The notes beneath the pieces were generated by a model that was given only the letters and a program-made list of their open reading frames with translations, did not search any database and was not told where the DNA came from. The position numbers and the translations under genes were made by a program. Shown one piece after another: positions 1-9,304 of a stretch of DNA of 63,278 nt. Numbering within the stretch: position 1 is the stretch's first letter; every line of letters starts with the position of its first letter. The DNA comes from Clostridia bacterium (GTDB lineage Bacteria > Bacillota > Clostridia > Christensenellales > Christensenellaceae): NCBI GenBank assembly GCA_017439085.1, contig JAFRTU010000004.1:1-63278 (forward strand), in the 5' to 3' direction.

Positions 1-1
1 C

Positions 2-241
2 AGAGGAATCGTACAGTCCATGTCCAGAAAAGGCAATTGCTACGACAACTGCATCATAGAGACATTCTTTGGCAGAATGAAGGCGGAAATGTTCTACGGA
101 TATGAAAAAGAGTATTCCTCGTTTGATATCTTTGCCAAAGCAGTCCATGACTACATAGACTATTACAACAATGAACGCATCCAGCAGAAAACGAAATGGA
201 CACCTCCTGCTGTGTGTAGGAAGGTGTCCATGATGACCTAA
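2..241 (+). CDS. IS3-family transposase (OrfB), C-terminal end only
   Basis: The frame is open from the first bases of the window, so the gene begins to the left; 79 residues are visible. They carry the C-terminal part of an IS3/IS150-type DDE integrase core: SMSRKGNCYDN followed by the conserved glutamate in IIETFFGRMK, then a DYIDYYNNERI motif near the end. In this family the glutamate is the third acidic residue of the DDE triad, which joins transposon ends to target DNA. The visible part has no frameshift or stop, so the copy could be intact. A terminal repeat follows about 12 bp downstream. Confidence 0.9.
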   Translation, partial: RGIVQSMSRKGNCYDNCIIETFFGRMKAEMFYGYEKEYSSFDIFAKAVHDYIDYYNNERIQQKTKWTPPAVCRKVSMMT

Positions 242-253
242 AATCTTTTAATC

Positions 254-276
254 CTTTGTCCAGGATTTGGGGTACA
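254..276. repeat. Probable right terminal inverted repeat of the IS3-family element
   Basis: Just after the transposase stop the sequence reads CTTTGTCCAGGATTTGGGG and ends in TACA. Its reverse complement starts TGTACCCC and contains GGACAAA, the layout of IS150-group ends (5'-TG...CA-3'). The left end and the target duplication lie outside the window, so the exact boundary is inferred. Confidence 0.6.
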
Positions 277-315
277 TATTATAGATACCGGCATTTTTAT
301 GTTTCTTAAGATATC

Positions 316-1512
316 TCAGAAGATATGGTCTTCTTTTATTTTCCTGTCAAGCCACAGTCTCTGTACGAGAAGAGCAACTGCTCCGAGTATCACGAGGAGG
401 ACGGCTGCCCATGTGAAGGACTTCTCGTAGCCCATGGCAGCCACGGCTTTCCCTCCGAGCCAGGGAGCTATAGTATTTCCTATATGCTGTCCTATCTGAC
501 AGGTGCTGGATGCAACGCCTGCCCTTTTCGTATCGACAGATTTGATGCAGTGTGCCTGTATGGACGGGTTTCCGGAGCCCTGTCCGAAGGCCTTGCATAT
601 CCCGCCGATGAGCATCACCGCAAGGGTGGTCCCGATTCCTACGAGCCAGAGGCCTAGTCCTGCAAGTATTATCGATGGGATGAGGATCACATAAATGCCC
701 TTTTTGTCCAGGAGCTTTCCTGCGACAGGGCGGAGAGCCACCATGCATACGGAATATACCGTGAAGAAGAGAGCAATCCCTTCGATCTTCCTCTCATCGC
801 CTATGAGCACCAGGAAAGTGCTTATGAGTCCGTTCGCAGTGCTGAAGAGCGCTGCCAGAAATGAGAACAGCAATAGCTCAGGCGCTATGAGATCGGAGAT
901 CCTGAGGGAGAAGGCCTTCCTTTCCCTCGGTTCCTCATGATAGGGCATGAAGAGCACTACGACAGCACTCATTATGGCGAATATTCCCGCTATGACGAAG
1001 GTGAGCACGAAGTCGGATATATCAAGGAGCGCCGTTCCAAGAGCAGGTCCCGCAGCCTGTGAGAGTATCGTCGCAAGGGCTATGTATCCCATTCCTTCTC
1101 CGTATCTCTCTTTTGGGATATATACTGCCGAAAGGGCATATATGACTATGTTGGTGAAGGAGAAGGCTATCCCCGTGGTGAAGCGTATGACCGTAAGCCC
1201 GGTCGGAGTCTTCACGAAGAGATGGGAGATGAGGAGGAGCCCGTAGCATATGTTCGACACAACATAGAGCGCCTTCCTGTTCACTCTGTCGGCCACTATC
1301 CCCGCAAACGGACATAGAATGAGCCCCGCAAAGCTCATGAGTGAAGTTATGGCGGAAGCCTGTTCTAGACCGGCACCGAGGTGCATCGCGAACTTGGCTA
1401 TTAAGGGCTGTGTCATCTGTCCCGCCATACCGGAGAACAGGTTCACGAACAGAAGGAGACAGAACTCTCTCGTGAACAGCTTCTTTTCTGGTCTTTCCAG
1501 TGTTTTATCCAT
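316..1512 (-). CDS. MFS transporter
   Basis: A 398-residue hydrophobic protein with about 12 membrane segments, the usual major facilitator size. The loop between segments 2 and 3 has the MFS motif A signature, GIVADRVNRK (GxxxDRxxR). MFS carriers of this kind exchange drugs or small metabolites against a proton gradient; the substrate cannot be read from sequence. The frame stays open further upstream, but the ATG at 1512 has AAAGGGAGAG just before it and gives a normal MFS N-terminus, so it was chosen. It is divergent from the Sel1-repeat gene and single in its direction. Confidence 0.85.
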   Translation of the reverse strand: MDKTLERPEKKLFTREFCLLLFVNLFSGMAGQMTQPLIAKFAMHLGAGLEQASAITSLMSFAGLILCPFAGIVADRVNRKALYVVSNICYGLLLISHLFVKTPTGLTVIRFTTGIAFSFTNIVIYALSAVYIPKERYGEGMGYIALATILSQAAGPALGTALLDISDFVLTFVIAGIFAIMSAVVVLFMPYHEEPRERKAFSLRISDLIAPELLLFSFLAALFSTANGLISTFLVLIGDERKIEGIALFFTVYSVCMVALRPVAGKLLDKKGIYVILIPSIILAGLGLWLVGIGTTLAVMLIGGICKAFGQGSGNPSIQAHCIKSVDTKRAGVASSTCQIGQHIGNTIAPWLGGKAVAAMGYEKSFTWAAVLLVILGAVALLVQRLWLDRKIKEDHIF

Positions 1513-1706
1513 ACGGCTCTCCCTTTGACCTTCGCATATAAATATATCATGAGACGGGAAGGTAGATAAATATTTAAACGATTCATATCCTGAATATCTT
1601 ATAAGCTCATGGGAAATGTCGAACGTGGAGCGACCGGCGACTCTTTGAAAGTTTGTAATATAATAAAAGACGGGGACATGTGCCCTTATATGAAAGGAAT
1701 AACGGG

Positions 1707-3239
1707 ATGGGAGAATATATATACGTAGACAGGATAAGGATGGAGAGGCTCGCATACAACAGCGAGGATTTCAGGAACCTCTTCATGGAAGCGGGAGATC
1801 TCTCGAAAATAATCTTTGAAGAAGGCTACAGGATGGACCTCGACAAGCTCACAGTGTCGCTCCTGAACATGATCTCCGTGGACGAGAGGATGGAGGATGT
1901 GATAGAAGGCTGGTACAGGCCGATGTGTTTCTTCTGGGATGAGTTCGGCATGGACATTCCGGAGGAAGAGAACGTAATGGACAGCAGCGAGTTCAGGGGA
2001 CTTCCCCTTACGAAAAGACAGCTCTTCTATGATATCTGGGACGGCATAGGCAAGATGTATGACATATATCCGGATGAAAGGATCTCAAAGGTGCCCTTCT
2101 TCATGGATGCCATGAAGATGATCTCCTCCCTTGAAGAGAACAGGGGAAAGAAGGTGGAAGATATGGTCTTCTCCGATTATTTCATGGAGAGGTTCATATC
2201 GGGATTCGAAAACGATGTCAGACTGGAGGAGGCCACCGAAAGGGAGATAGCTCTTGTAAGGAGATACGCGGATGAACTTTCCATAAGAAACAGCGTTCCC
2301 GCCATGCGCGTAAAGGCATATGCCTGCTATGGAGGCAACAGGCTCTACGGATGCGACTGGATGACGTCAAGGGACCTTTTAAGGAAGCTTTATGAACTGA
2401 CTGACGATGCAGGTTATGCCAACTCTCTCGGATACATAGCGTATTACGGAAGGTGCACGGATGAACCTGACTATTCTGAAGCCTTCATGATGTTCACTGC
2501 TGCGCATGCGAACGGCTTCTACGAAGCGACATATAAGCTCGCAGACATGTACCGTTACGGCTACGGTCCCGCTAAAAAGAGTCCCAATACCGCAAGGAAT
2601 CTCTACGACTCCGTATATATCGAGACTCTCGGAAGGTTCCTGCACGGCGAAGACACTAAATTTGCGGATGCGGCTTTGAGGATGGGAAACGTATACAGGT
2701 TCGGCATAGGAGAGAAAAAGGATCCCTTCATAGCCCACCGCTTTTATCTCCAGGCGGACATGGCGATAAAGAGAAGGGAGCAGCTTGGCTACTTCGGGGA
2801 TGCGAAGGTCCGTAAAGGCATTGAGGAAGGCCTTTTGGAGACAAGAAAGGAACTGTCTGAGGACTTCCTGGATCCGGACGCTCTTGTGAACCTCTTATAT
2901 CTCATTGATTCCTTCATCTCGGGCAGATATGCCGCTGAGATGAGCATAAGGAAAAACAAGAAGGAGGAGCACGTCATTACGATAAAAAGGGCAGACGGCG
3001 CCGAAGAGGTGCCGGGAGTGCTCATCACTCTTGACAGGAATGCCGTATCGGCTCTTACATGGAAGGTGAAGGCAAAGACACAGGAACTCATCTACAGGTT
3101 CGCCGATGGAAAGGACAGGGTCGTATATGACCGTATAGAATATGACGAGAAGGACCCGTCAAAGGCAAAGCTCTTCCTCAATGGGAAGAACGTGGGACAG
3201 ATCATAGGAACAGGGGTATCCATGGTCTCCTTCAAATGA
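1707..3239 (+). CDS. Sel1-like repeat protein
   Basis: A 510-residue soluble protein. The middle (about 230-370) holds Sel1/TPR-like helical repeats: segments such as YANSLGYIAYYGR, ATYKLADMYRYGYG and ALRMGNVYRFGIG have the A-x-x-x-L-G-x-x-Y pattern of Sel1 units. Such repeats are protein-binding scaffolds; no catalytic motif is seen. The N-terminal 200 residues are acidic and unrecognised, and the last 90 look like a small beta domain. A GTG at 1680 is in frame, but the ATG at 1707 is preceded by AAAGGAATAACGGG and is preferred. A strong terminator follows. Confidence 0.7.
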   Translation: MGEYIYVDRIRMERLAYNSEDFRNLFMEAGDLSKIIFEEGYRMDLDKLTVSLLNMISVDERMEDVIEGWYRPMCFFWDEFGMDIPEEENVMDSSEFRGLPLTKRQLFYDIWDGIGKMYDIYPDERISKVPFFMDAMKMISSLEENRGKKVEDMVFSDYFMERFISGFENDVRLEEATEREIALVRRYADELSIRNSVPAMRVKAYACYGGNRLYGCDWMTSRDLLRKLYELTDDAGYANSLGYIAYYGRCTDEPDYSEAFMMFTAAHANGFYEATYKLADMYRYGYGPAKKSPNTARNLYDSVYIETLGRFLHGEDTKFADAALRMGNVYRFGIGEKKDPFIAHRFYLQADMAIKRREQLGYFGDAKVRKGIEEGLLETRKELSEDFLDPDALVNLLYLIDSFISGRYAAEMSIRKNKKEEHVITIKRADGAEEVPGVLITLDRNAVSALTWKVKAKTQELIYRFADGKDRVVYDRIEYDEKDPSKAKLFLNGKNVGQIIGTGVSMVSFK

Positions 3240-3245
3240 CACGGT

Positions 3246-3288
3246 AAATGAAAGACCGGGCACGTCAAACGTGTCCGGTCTTTCATTT
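3246..3288 (+). terminator. Intrinsic terminator after the Sel1-like gene
   Basis: A near-perfect 19-bp stem, AAATGAAAGACCGGGCACG against CGTGTCCGGTCTTTCATTT, with a five-base loop and a T-rich 3' arm. It starts six bases after the stop codon. Confidence 0.9.
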
Positions 3289-3310
3289 GTATGCGAATAA
3301 GAATAATAAA

Positions 3311-3339
3311 TCGATAAATGAACGGTGATATACTATAAT
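3311..3339 (+). promoter_or_regulatory. Promoter of the FGGY kinase gene
   Basis: TCGATA (3311-3316), a 17-bp spacer and a perfect TATAAT (3334-3339), followed by the SD AAGGAG and the ATG at 3373. The -35 is weak. Confidence 0.6.
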
Positions 3340-3372
3340 TAATATAAATAAAATTATAAAGGAGACTCGAAA

Positions 3373-4920
3373 ATGGGAGATAAGAAATATTTGCTCGCCC
3401 ATGACTTCGGTACAAGCGGAGACAAGGCGACTCTCTTTACGACTGAAGGTGAATTCATAGCTACGAAGACCACGGGATATCCGTCCATCACCCTTGCGAA
3501 CGGAGGGGTGGAGCAGGACCCGAAGGACTGGTGGAACTGCTTCTGCGAGACCACCAAGGCTCTTTTAAAGGGCGTGGATCCGAAGGACGTGCTCGCGGTA
3601 GGTTTCGACGGGACATATCCGAACTGCCTCTGCATAGACAAGGACGGAAACTGCCTCAACAATGCCTATATCTGGCAGGACGTGAGAGCAGTAGAGGAAT
3701 GCGCTGAACTCGAGGCCATGATCCCGAAGGCTGCACTCATGTGCAACAGGGACGGAAAGATCGGCGCAAACGAGACACTGCCAAAGGTATACTGGCTGAA
3801 GAAAAACAAGCCCGAGATCTTCGAGAAGACTGCGATGATATTCCCTGCATGCCAGGACTACATCATTTACAAGCTCACGGGAAAGTGCGCTACCTGCTAT
3901 GAACCGGCCGCCAATACCACTCTGATGCTGCCGGACATCTCCGACTGGAGCGACGAGATACTCTCCTACATAGGACTCAGAAGGGATCAGCTCCCTGAGC
4001 TCCATAAGAGGACCGACATCATAGGCGAAGTCCCGGAGAAGTATGCAGAGGAATGCGGACTTGCACCGGGCACCAAGCTCGTCATCGGTACCGGAGACAC
4101 GGAGAACTCCATGGTAGGCGCAGGCCTCATTAAGCCGGGAGATTTCTATATGAACGGAGGTACCTCAGCCGGAATACTCGGAATAGTTGAAGGAAAAGAC
4201 GGACAGATACACTTTGCAGGCGGACTCACTGCATCTTCAGGCACATCCTACAAGTGGCTCAAGGATGAGATCTGCCTTTTTGAACAGGAACTTGCCGAAG
4301 AGGAGAAGAAGAATGCCGAAAAGGAAGGAAGACCGGCAAAGAGCGTATATGACATCATAAACGACGAGATGGCAAAGGCCCCCGTAGGCTCAAACGGAGT
4401 CATGTTCCATCCGTATCTCGCAGGAGAAAGATCTCCTAGGAACAATGGTAAGGCACAGGGAAGCTTCGTAGGAATAGGTCTTACGACAAAGAGGACCGAT
4501 ATCCTAAGGAGCGTGATAGAAGGTATCGCCCTCAACATCGGAGTCATACTTGACCAGGTGAGGGAAGAAGGCTATGACCTCAAGAGCGTCGTGATAGTAG
4601 GCGGACTCGGAAAGGGTGCCATAACCCGCCAGATCTTCGCAGACGTGATGGATATCGAGATAAAGGCTCCTAAATTCATGGAGGAAGCCGCAACTATAGG
4701 CGGAGCCATAACGGCAGGCATCGCTCTCGGAATATATGAGGATGAATCCAGCGCAATAGGCAAATTCCTCCAGATAGAGTCGGTCACCAGGCCGATACCC
4801 GAGCATGTGGAGATCTATAAGAAGATGAAACCGATATACGAGAAGATCTATAACGGACTCTATGACGTATATCCTGACATCTATGATCTCAAGAAGGAAC
4901 TTGCCGGAGGCCAGGACTGA
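3373..4920 (+). CDS. FGGY-family carbohydrate kinase (xylulokinase-like)
   Basis: A 515-residue cytoplasmic sugar kinase of normal family length. The N-terminal phosphate-binding motif is HDFGTSGDKATLF (about 9-21). The central NGGTSAGILG and the C-terminal VVIVGGLGKGAITRQ (about 408-422) fit the ATP-binding half of the FGGY fold. Family members phosphorylate xylulose, glycerol, gluconate, ribulose or related sugars with ATP. No transporter or isomerase gene lies beside it, so the substrate is unknown. It has its own promoter and SD (AAAGGAG) and appears monocistronic; the next gene starts from its own promoter. Confidence 0.85.
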   Translation: MGDKKYLLAHDFGTSGDKATLFTTEGEFIATKTTGYPSITLANGGVEQDPKDWWNCFCETTKALLKGVDPKDVLAVGFDGTYPNCLCIDKDGNCLNNAYIWQDVRAVEECAELEAMIPKAALMCNRDGKIGANETLPKVYWLKKNKPEIFEKTAMIFPACQDYIIYKLTGKCATCYEPAANTTLMLPDISDWSDEILSYIGLRRDQLPELHKRTDIIGEVPEKYAEECGLAPGTKLVIGTGDTENSMVGAGLIKPGDFYMNGGTSAGILGIVEGKDGQIHFAGGLTASSGTSYKWLKDEICLFEQELAEEEKKNAEKEGRPAKSVYDIINDEMAKAPVGSNGVMFHPYLAGERSPRNNGKAQGSFVGIGLTTKRTDILRSVIEGIALNIGVILDQVREEGYDLKSVVIVGGLGKGAITRQIFADVMDIEIKAPKFMEEAATIGGAITAGIALGIYEDESSAIGKFLQIESVTRPIPEHVEIYKKMKPIYEKIYNGLYDVYPDIYDLKKELAGGQD

Positions 4921-4935
4921 GATCTTAAACATGAT

Positions 4936-4963
4936 TTAACCGGATAGGCATTTAATATATAAT
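4936..4963 (+). promoter_or_regulatory. Promoter of the ydjGHI-like operon
   Basis: TTAACC (4936-4941), a 16-bp spacer and TATAAT (4958-4963), 34 bp before the first gene of the three-gene set. Confidence 0.55.
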
Positions 4964-4997
4964 GATATTCGGAACTATATTACAAGGACGGAAACTA

Positions 4998-6083
4998 ATG
5001 AATAATGTTTATGAGTATAAGTGCCCGTGCTGCGGTGCTGCTTTAAGATTTGACAATATATCACAGTTTCTAAAATGTGACCATTGCGGTAACAGTTTCT
5101 CGGTGGAGACGGCCCAGCAGTTCAATCAGGCTGCTTCCGAAGCCACGCAGGGATCCAATTTCGGATGGGACACCTACAATACCACGAACTCCGTTTGGAC
5201 AGATGCTGAGGCTCAGAACATGAGGGTATATGTATGTCCTTCCTGCGGAGGCGAGATCTATACGGATATGACCACTGCGGCAACCAAATGCCCGTACTGC
5301 GACAACAACGCCATTATCATGGAATCGCTCTCGGGAGTGTACAAGCCGAACTACATAATACCGTTCAAGATCGACAAGGAAGAGGCCAAGAAGAAATTGG
5401 CCGAATTCTGCAAGGGAAAGAAGCTGCTCCCGAAGGAGTTCACTTCCAAGAACCATATAGAGGACCTCACAGGTATCTATGTTCCGTTCTGGATATTTGA
5501 CTGCAACAGCAACGCGTCGATGCAGTACTTCGGAGAGAACGTGACCTCATGGAGCACATATGACTACAGGTACATAAGGACCGATTACTATCTGCTGAAG
5601 AGGGACGGAGTCATGGGCTTCTATCATGTGCCCGTGGACGCATCGAAGAAGATGGATGACACCTACATGCAGGCCATAGAACCCTATGATTACAGCCAGA
5701 TGGTGCCGTTCAATACCGCATACCTGTCCGGATTCGTCGCCGACAAGTTCGACGTGGATCAGGAGACCTCGAAGCAACAGGCCAACAAGAGGATAGAGGT
5801 CAGTACAGTGAACGCGTTCGACAGAACAGTCGTGGGATTCACAAACGTGAGGAACTCCCATACCGGCATCAACTTCGACAACGGCCAGGTGAGCTATGCA
5901 CTCCTTCCTGTATGGATGCTCCATACCAAATATGAGGGTAAGGATTATTACTTCGCAATGAACGGCCAGACCGGCAAGTTCGTGGGAGAACTACCGATGT
6001 CGAAGAAGAATTACTGGAAGTACGTAATAGGCATTATAGGCATTGCGGGCACTGTCGCAGGCCTGATCGCTTCAATGCTGTAA
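4998..6083 (+). CDS. Membrane-anchored double zinc-ribbon protein (YdjG-like)
   Basis: A 361-residue protein with two N-terminal zinc ribbons: C9/C12 with C27/C30, then C80/C83 with C98/C101 (CPSC...CPYC). A long beta-rich region follows (YKPNYIIPFKIDKEEA), and one hydrophobic C-terminal helix (about 341-360) should anchor it in the membrane. Bacillus YdjG has this zinc-ribbon-plus-anchor layout and sits with YdjH (TPM) and YdjI (SPFH); the next two genes here match those types in the same order. The ATG at 4998 has AAGGACGG upstream and starts right before the first ribbon; an in-frame ATG at 4962 lacks an SD. Confidence 0.75.
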   Translation: MNNVYEYKCPCCGAALRFDNISQFLKCDHCGNSFSVETAQQFNQAASEATQGSNFGWDTYNTTNSVWTDAEAQNMRVYVCPSCGGEIYTDMTTAATKCPYCDNNAIIMESLSGVYKPNYIIPFKIDKEEAKKKLAEFCKGKKLLPKEFTSKNHIEDLTGIYVPFWIFDCNSNASMQYFGENVTSWSTYDYRYIRTDYYLLKRDGVMGFYHVPVDASKKMDDTYMQAIEPYDYSQMVPFNTAYLSGFVADKFDVDQETSKQQANKRIEVSTVNAFDRTVVGFTNVRNSHTGINFDNGQVSYALLPVWMLHTKYEGKDYYFAMNGQTGKFVGELPMSKKNYWKYVIGIIGIAGTVAGLIASML

Positions 6084-6095
6084 GGAGGGGATGAT

Positions 6096-7802
6096 ATGAA
6101 AAAGAGACTGATTTCACTCATTATCGTCATCGCTCTTCTGGCAATGCCCGTTATCGGAGCGCTCGCTTACGTCGCAGACGGTCCCTTCTATCACATAGAT
6201 GAAGTCGGCTATCTGAATGACGGCGAATGGGACGAGCTTGCGGCAAAGGCAAAAGAATTCAACTCCGTAAGCGGATACTATACCGGAGTCGAGATAATAA
6301 AGAGCCTGAACGGAGAGAAGATATCCGATTACCATGACGAGAGCGCTTTCGTCGAGGTAATGAAGGAACAGGGAGCCGAGAAGGGATTACACGTGATCCT
6401 CGTAAGCGATACCGCATCCGTACAGGTATTCACTTTCGGAGAAGGTGCTGACGATGATTTCTCGGATACCGATCTTACCGCGATTGCCGTTGAGTCTGTT
6501 TCGAACATGGGATCGAGCGTAAAGGACCTTATCGGTGGAATAATCGACGGATCTAAGGAAAAGTATGCCGAGACACATCCCGAGCCTACACCCGATATAG
6601 ACCCGGTACCTGCTCCATCAGGCGGTACTCTCGTATTCGACTATGCGGACCTCATCACAGAAGATGAGGAAGTGACTATAAACCAGATGCTTTTAGAGCT
6701 CACCTCCAAATACGGCGGAGACCATCTGATAGTCACGATAGACGACGCAGAGGGCAAGTCCTCCATGGAATACGCCGATGACTTCTTTGACTATAACGGT
6801 TATGGTCCTGACGGAGATCTGCTCCTCATCAATATGGAGGACAGGTCATACTGGATGTCCACCACGGGAGAGGCTATAGACGTATTCACTGACAATGACA
6901 TAAACTTCATTGGCAATATGATCACTTCCTATCTCTCCGGAGGAGACTATTTCGGAGCCTTCAAGCAGTATATAACCATGTGTGACGCCGAGTACCAGAG
7001 CTACAGGGAGCAGAAGGAAAAGGAAGAGAACAAGAAGCCGAGAGGCAGCGCCACCGAGTTCCTTATCGACAAGGCAGGTGTCATAGACACTGCTACAAAG
7101 CAGAAGCTGGAACCTCTCCTCATGAAGTTCAGGGAGAAGTACAAAAACGATCTTCTCATCTACATATATGAGGGAGACGGATATTCCATATACCATGAAG
7201 GGATCGAGTACTTCGAGTACGAAGGCTATGACCTCAGCGGATGCGTCCTTGCCATTGATACGAAGAACAATGACTTCGAGATCATAAAGCAGCTGGAGAC
7301 ACACCACGCTCTCGATGAAAAGGCTGAGAATTCCCTCAGGAAGGGGATCGCCGGTTATCTGAAGAAGGATAACTATGAAGGCGCGGTCATGGCATTCATG
7401 AACGCCATGGATCAGGAATACAGCTCATACTACAGGACGAAGGACAACATCCTCGGAGGCTCGAAGATAAAATATATCCTCACGAAGTGGTGGAGGAACA
7501 TCAAGTGGTTCGTGGTGACGATAGCCTACGGTGCGGTATCTCTCATAAGCTTCCTCGTTACGGGCAAATGGAAATCGGATCTCAAATCCGCAAAGCCTAA
7601 GTACGAGGCACAGGATTACATCAGCGGCTTCAATCTCACAAACAGCCAGGACATCTTCCTCTATTCGCATACGATGACCGAGAGGATCGTACATGAGGAC
7701 AGGGATCATTCCTCCGGAGGCTTTTCCGGCGGAGGCGGCGGAAGCTCCACGCACGTTTCGTCCAGCGGCACCACGCACGGCGGCGGCGGAGGGCATTTCT
7801 AA
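6096..7802 (+). CDS. TPM-domain membrane protein with Gly/Ser-rich tail (YdjH-like)
   Basis: A 568-residue exported protein. A signal peptide (1-25) is followed by three TPM-type (TLP18.3/Psb32/MOLO-1) modules at roughly 27-155, 176-300 and 318-450; the second and third share the pattern 'D.AgvI...' then 'GGDHLIVTIDD' or 'KNDLLIYIYE'. A membrane helix lies near 470-492, and the tail is very rich in Gly, Ser and His (GGFSGGGGGSS...GGGGGHF), as is common in TPM proteins. It sits 12 bp after the zinc-ribbon gene with GGAGGGG as SD. In Bacillus the YdjH counterpart works with YdjG and YdjI at the membrane under stress; that role here is inferred. Confidence 0.8.
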   Translation: MKKRLISLIIVIALLAMPVIGALAYVADGPFYHIDEVGYLNDGEWDELAAKAKEFNSVSGYYTGVEIIKSLNGEKISDYHDESAFVEVMKEQGAEKGLHVILVSDTASVQVFTFGEGADDDFSDTDLTAIAVESVSNMGSSVKDLIGGIIDGSKEKYAETHPEPTPDIDPVPAPSGGTLVFDYADLITEDEEVTINQMLLELTSKYGGDHLIVTIDDAEGKSSMEYADDFFDYNGYGPDGDLLLINMEDRSYWMSTTGEAIDVFTDNDINFIGNMITSYLSGGDYFGAFKQYITMCDAEYQSYREQKEKEENKKPRGSATEFLIDKAGVIDTATKQKLEPLLMKFREKYKNDLLIYIYEGDGYSIYHEGIEYFEYEGYDLSGCVLAIDTKNNDFEIIKQLETHHALDEKAENSLRKGIAGYLKKDNYEGAVMAFMNAMDQEYSSYYRTKDNILGGSKIKYILTKWWRNIKWFVVTIAYGAVSLISFLVTGKWKSDLKSAKPKYEAQDYISGFNLTNSQDIFLYSHTMTERIVHEDRDHSSGGFSGGGGGSSTHVSSSGTTHGGGGGHF

Positions 7803-7864
7803 GGAACCATATTTTCTTAATTGAAAATAGAACATAAATAAACAAATAAAAAAGGAGAACAACT

Positions 7865-9178
7865 ATGGGATTATTACAGGCAGGCTTAGCTTCATTGTCA
7901 ACTGCTCTTGCAGATCAGTGGAGAGAGTATTTTTACTGTGAGTCGATCGATCAGAATACTCTGGTGGTAAAGGGATCCAAGAGAGTCGGCGGAAAGAGCT
8001 CCAACACGAAGGGGAGCGACAATATAATCTCCAACGGATCAATAATCGCAGTCAACGAAGGACAGTGCATGCTCATCGTAGAGCAGGGCAAGATCGTTGA
8101 AGTGTGCGCAGAACCTGGTGAATTCGTATACGATACGTCCACAGAGCCGAGCATCTTCTACGGCGGACTCGGAAAGGGAATACTTGAGACCTTCAAGCTC
8201 ATCGGAAAGAGATTCACATTCGGCGGAGACACCGCAAAGGATCAGAGGGTCTATTATTTCAATACAAAGGAGATAATGGGCAACAAGTACGGTACGGCCA
8301 ACGCCATCCCGTTCCTCGTTGTCGACAAGAACGCAAACTTCCAGCTCGAGATCGGAATCCGCTGCAACGGTGAGTATTCCTACAAGATCACGAACCCGCT
8401 TCTGTTCTATACGAACGTATGCGCTAACGTAACTGATTCCTTCAAGCGTTCAGAGATCGACAGCCAGCTCAAGAGTGAGCTTCTTACAGCTCTCCAGCCG
8501 GCACTTGCTACGCTCTCAGGAGAGAACGGCATCAGATACAGCCAGATCCCCATGCATACGATCGAACTTGCAGATGCCCTTAATGAACAGCTCTCCAACA
8601 AGTGGAGAGACTTAAGAGGTATCGAGGTCGCTTCGTTCGGAGTGAACTCAGTATCGGCAAATCCGGAAGACGAGGCTATGATGAAGGAACTCCAGAAGCA
8701 GGCTGCTTACAAGGATCCTTCAATGATGCTCGGTGCCACCGCTACCGCAATGAACACCGCAGCAGCAAACCCCGGCGGAGCAACCGTGGGATTCATGGGA
8801 ATGAACGTAGCTCAGAGCACTGCCGGAATAGATATCAACCAGCTCATCATGAACCAGCAGCAGGCACAGATGGCTCAACAGCAGCAGGCACAGGCTCCTG
8901 CAGCAGAAGGCTGGACTTGCCCGAAGTGCGGTACCAAGAATACAGGCAAGTTCTGCACCAACTGCGGAACAGCTCAGCCTGTCAAGGGATGGGTATGTGA
9001 GAAGTGCGGAGAAGTGAACCAGGGCAATTTCTGCCATAACTGCGGAACACCACGCCCGAAGGGAGCTCCTCTCTATAAGTGCGACAAGTGCGGATGGGAA
9101 CCTGAGGACCCGACGAATCCTCCGAAGTTCTGCCCGAACTGCGGAGACGTATTCGATGATTCCGACAAGCAGGAATGA
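7865..9178 (+). CDS. SPFH-domain protein with three C-terminal zinc ribbons (YdjI-like)
   Basis: A 437-residue protein. Residues about 20-270 form an SPFH/band-7-like domain (EYFYCESIDQNTLVVKGS; GQCMLIVEQGKIVEV). A Gln/Ala linker (about 325-345) leads to three zinc ribbons: CPKC...CTNC, CEKC...CHNC and CDKC...CPNC. This layout matches the 'virion core protein-like' SPFH family and Bacillus YdjI, which is recruited to stressed membrane with PspA. Here it closes the three-gene set after the YdjG-like and YdjH-like genes, with a strong AAAGGAG SD and a terminator after it. No pspA gene is in the window. Confidence 0.8.
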   Translation: MGLLQAGLASLSTALADQWREYFYCESIDQNTLVVKGSKRVGGKSSNTKGSDNIISNGSIIAVNEGQCMLIVEQGKIVEVCAEPGEFVYDTSTEPSIFYGGLGKGILETFKLIGKRFTFGGDTAKDQRVYYFNTKEIMGNKYGTANAIPFLVVDKNANFQLEIGIRCNGEYSYKITNPLLFYTNVCANVTDSFKRSEIDSQLKSELLTALQPALATLSGENGIRYSQIPMHTIELADALNEQLSNKWRDLRGIEVASFGVNSVSANPEDEAMMKELQKQAAYKDPSMMLGATATAMNTAAANPGGATVGFMGMNVAQSTAGIDINQLIMNQQQAQMAQQQQAQAPAAEGWTCPKCGTKNTGKFCTNCGTAQPVKGWVCEKCGEVNQGNFCHNCGTPRPKGAPLYKCDKCGWEPEDPTNPPKFCPNCGDVFDDSDKQE

Positions 9179-9199
9179 TCATCTGAAAAAGTGAAATAT

Positions 9200-9234
9200 A
9201 GAGCCGGAGCTTAAAAGAGCCCGGCTCTTTTCTT
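9200..9234 (+). terminator. Intrinsic terminator after the SPFH gene
   Basis: AGAGCCGG pairs with CCGGCTCT around an A-rich loop, followed by TTTTCTTTT. Confidence 0.85.
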
Positions 9235-9252
9235 TTGTCAGCCCCTGGGAAG

Positions 9253-9282
9253 TTAACACACCGGCATCAAAGGATATATAAT
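9253..9282 (+). promoter_or_regulatory. Promoter for the 9305 gene
   Basis: TTAACA (9253-9258), an 18-bp spacer and TATAAT (9277-9282), 22 bp before the start codon. Confidence 0.65.
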
Positions 9283-9304
9283 AATAAAAAACGGAGGCTG
9301 AATG

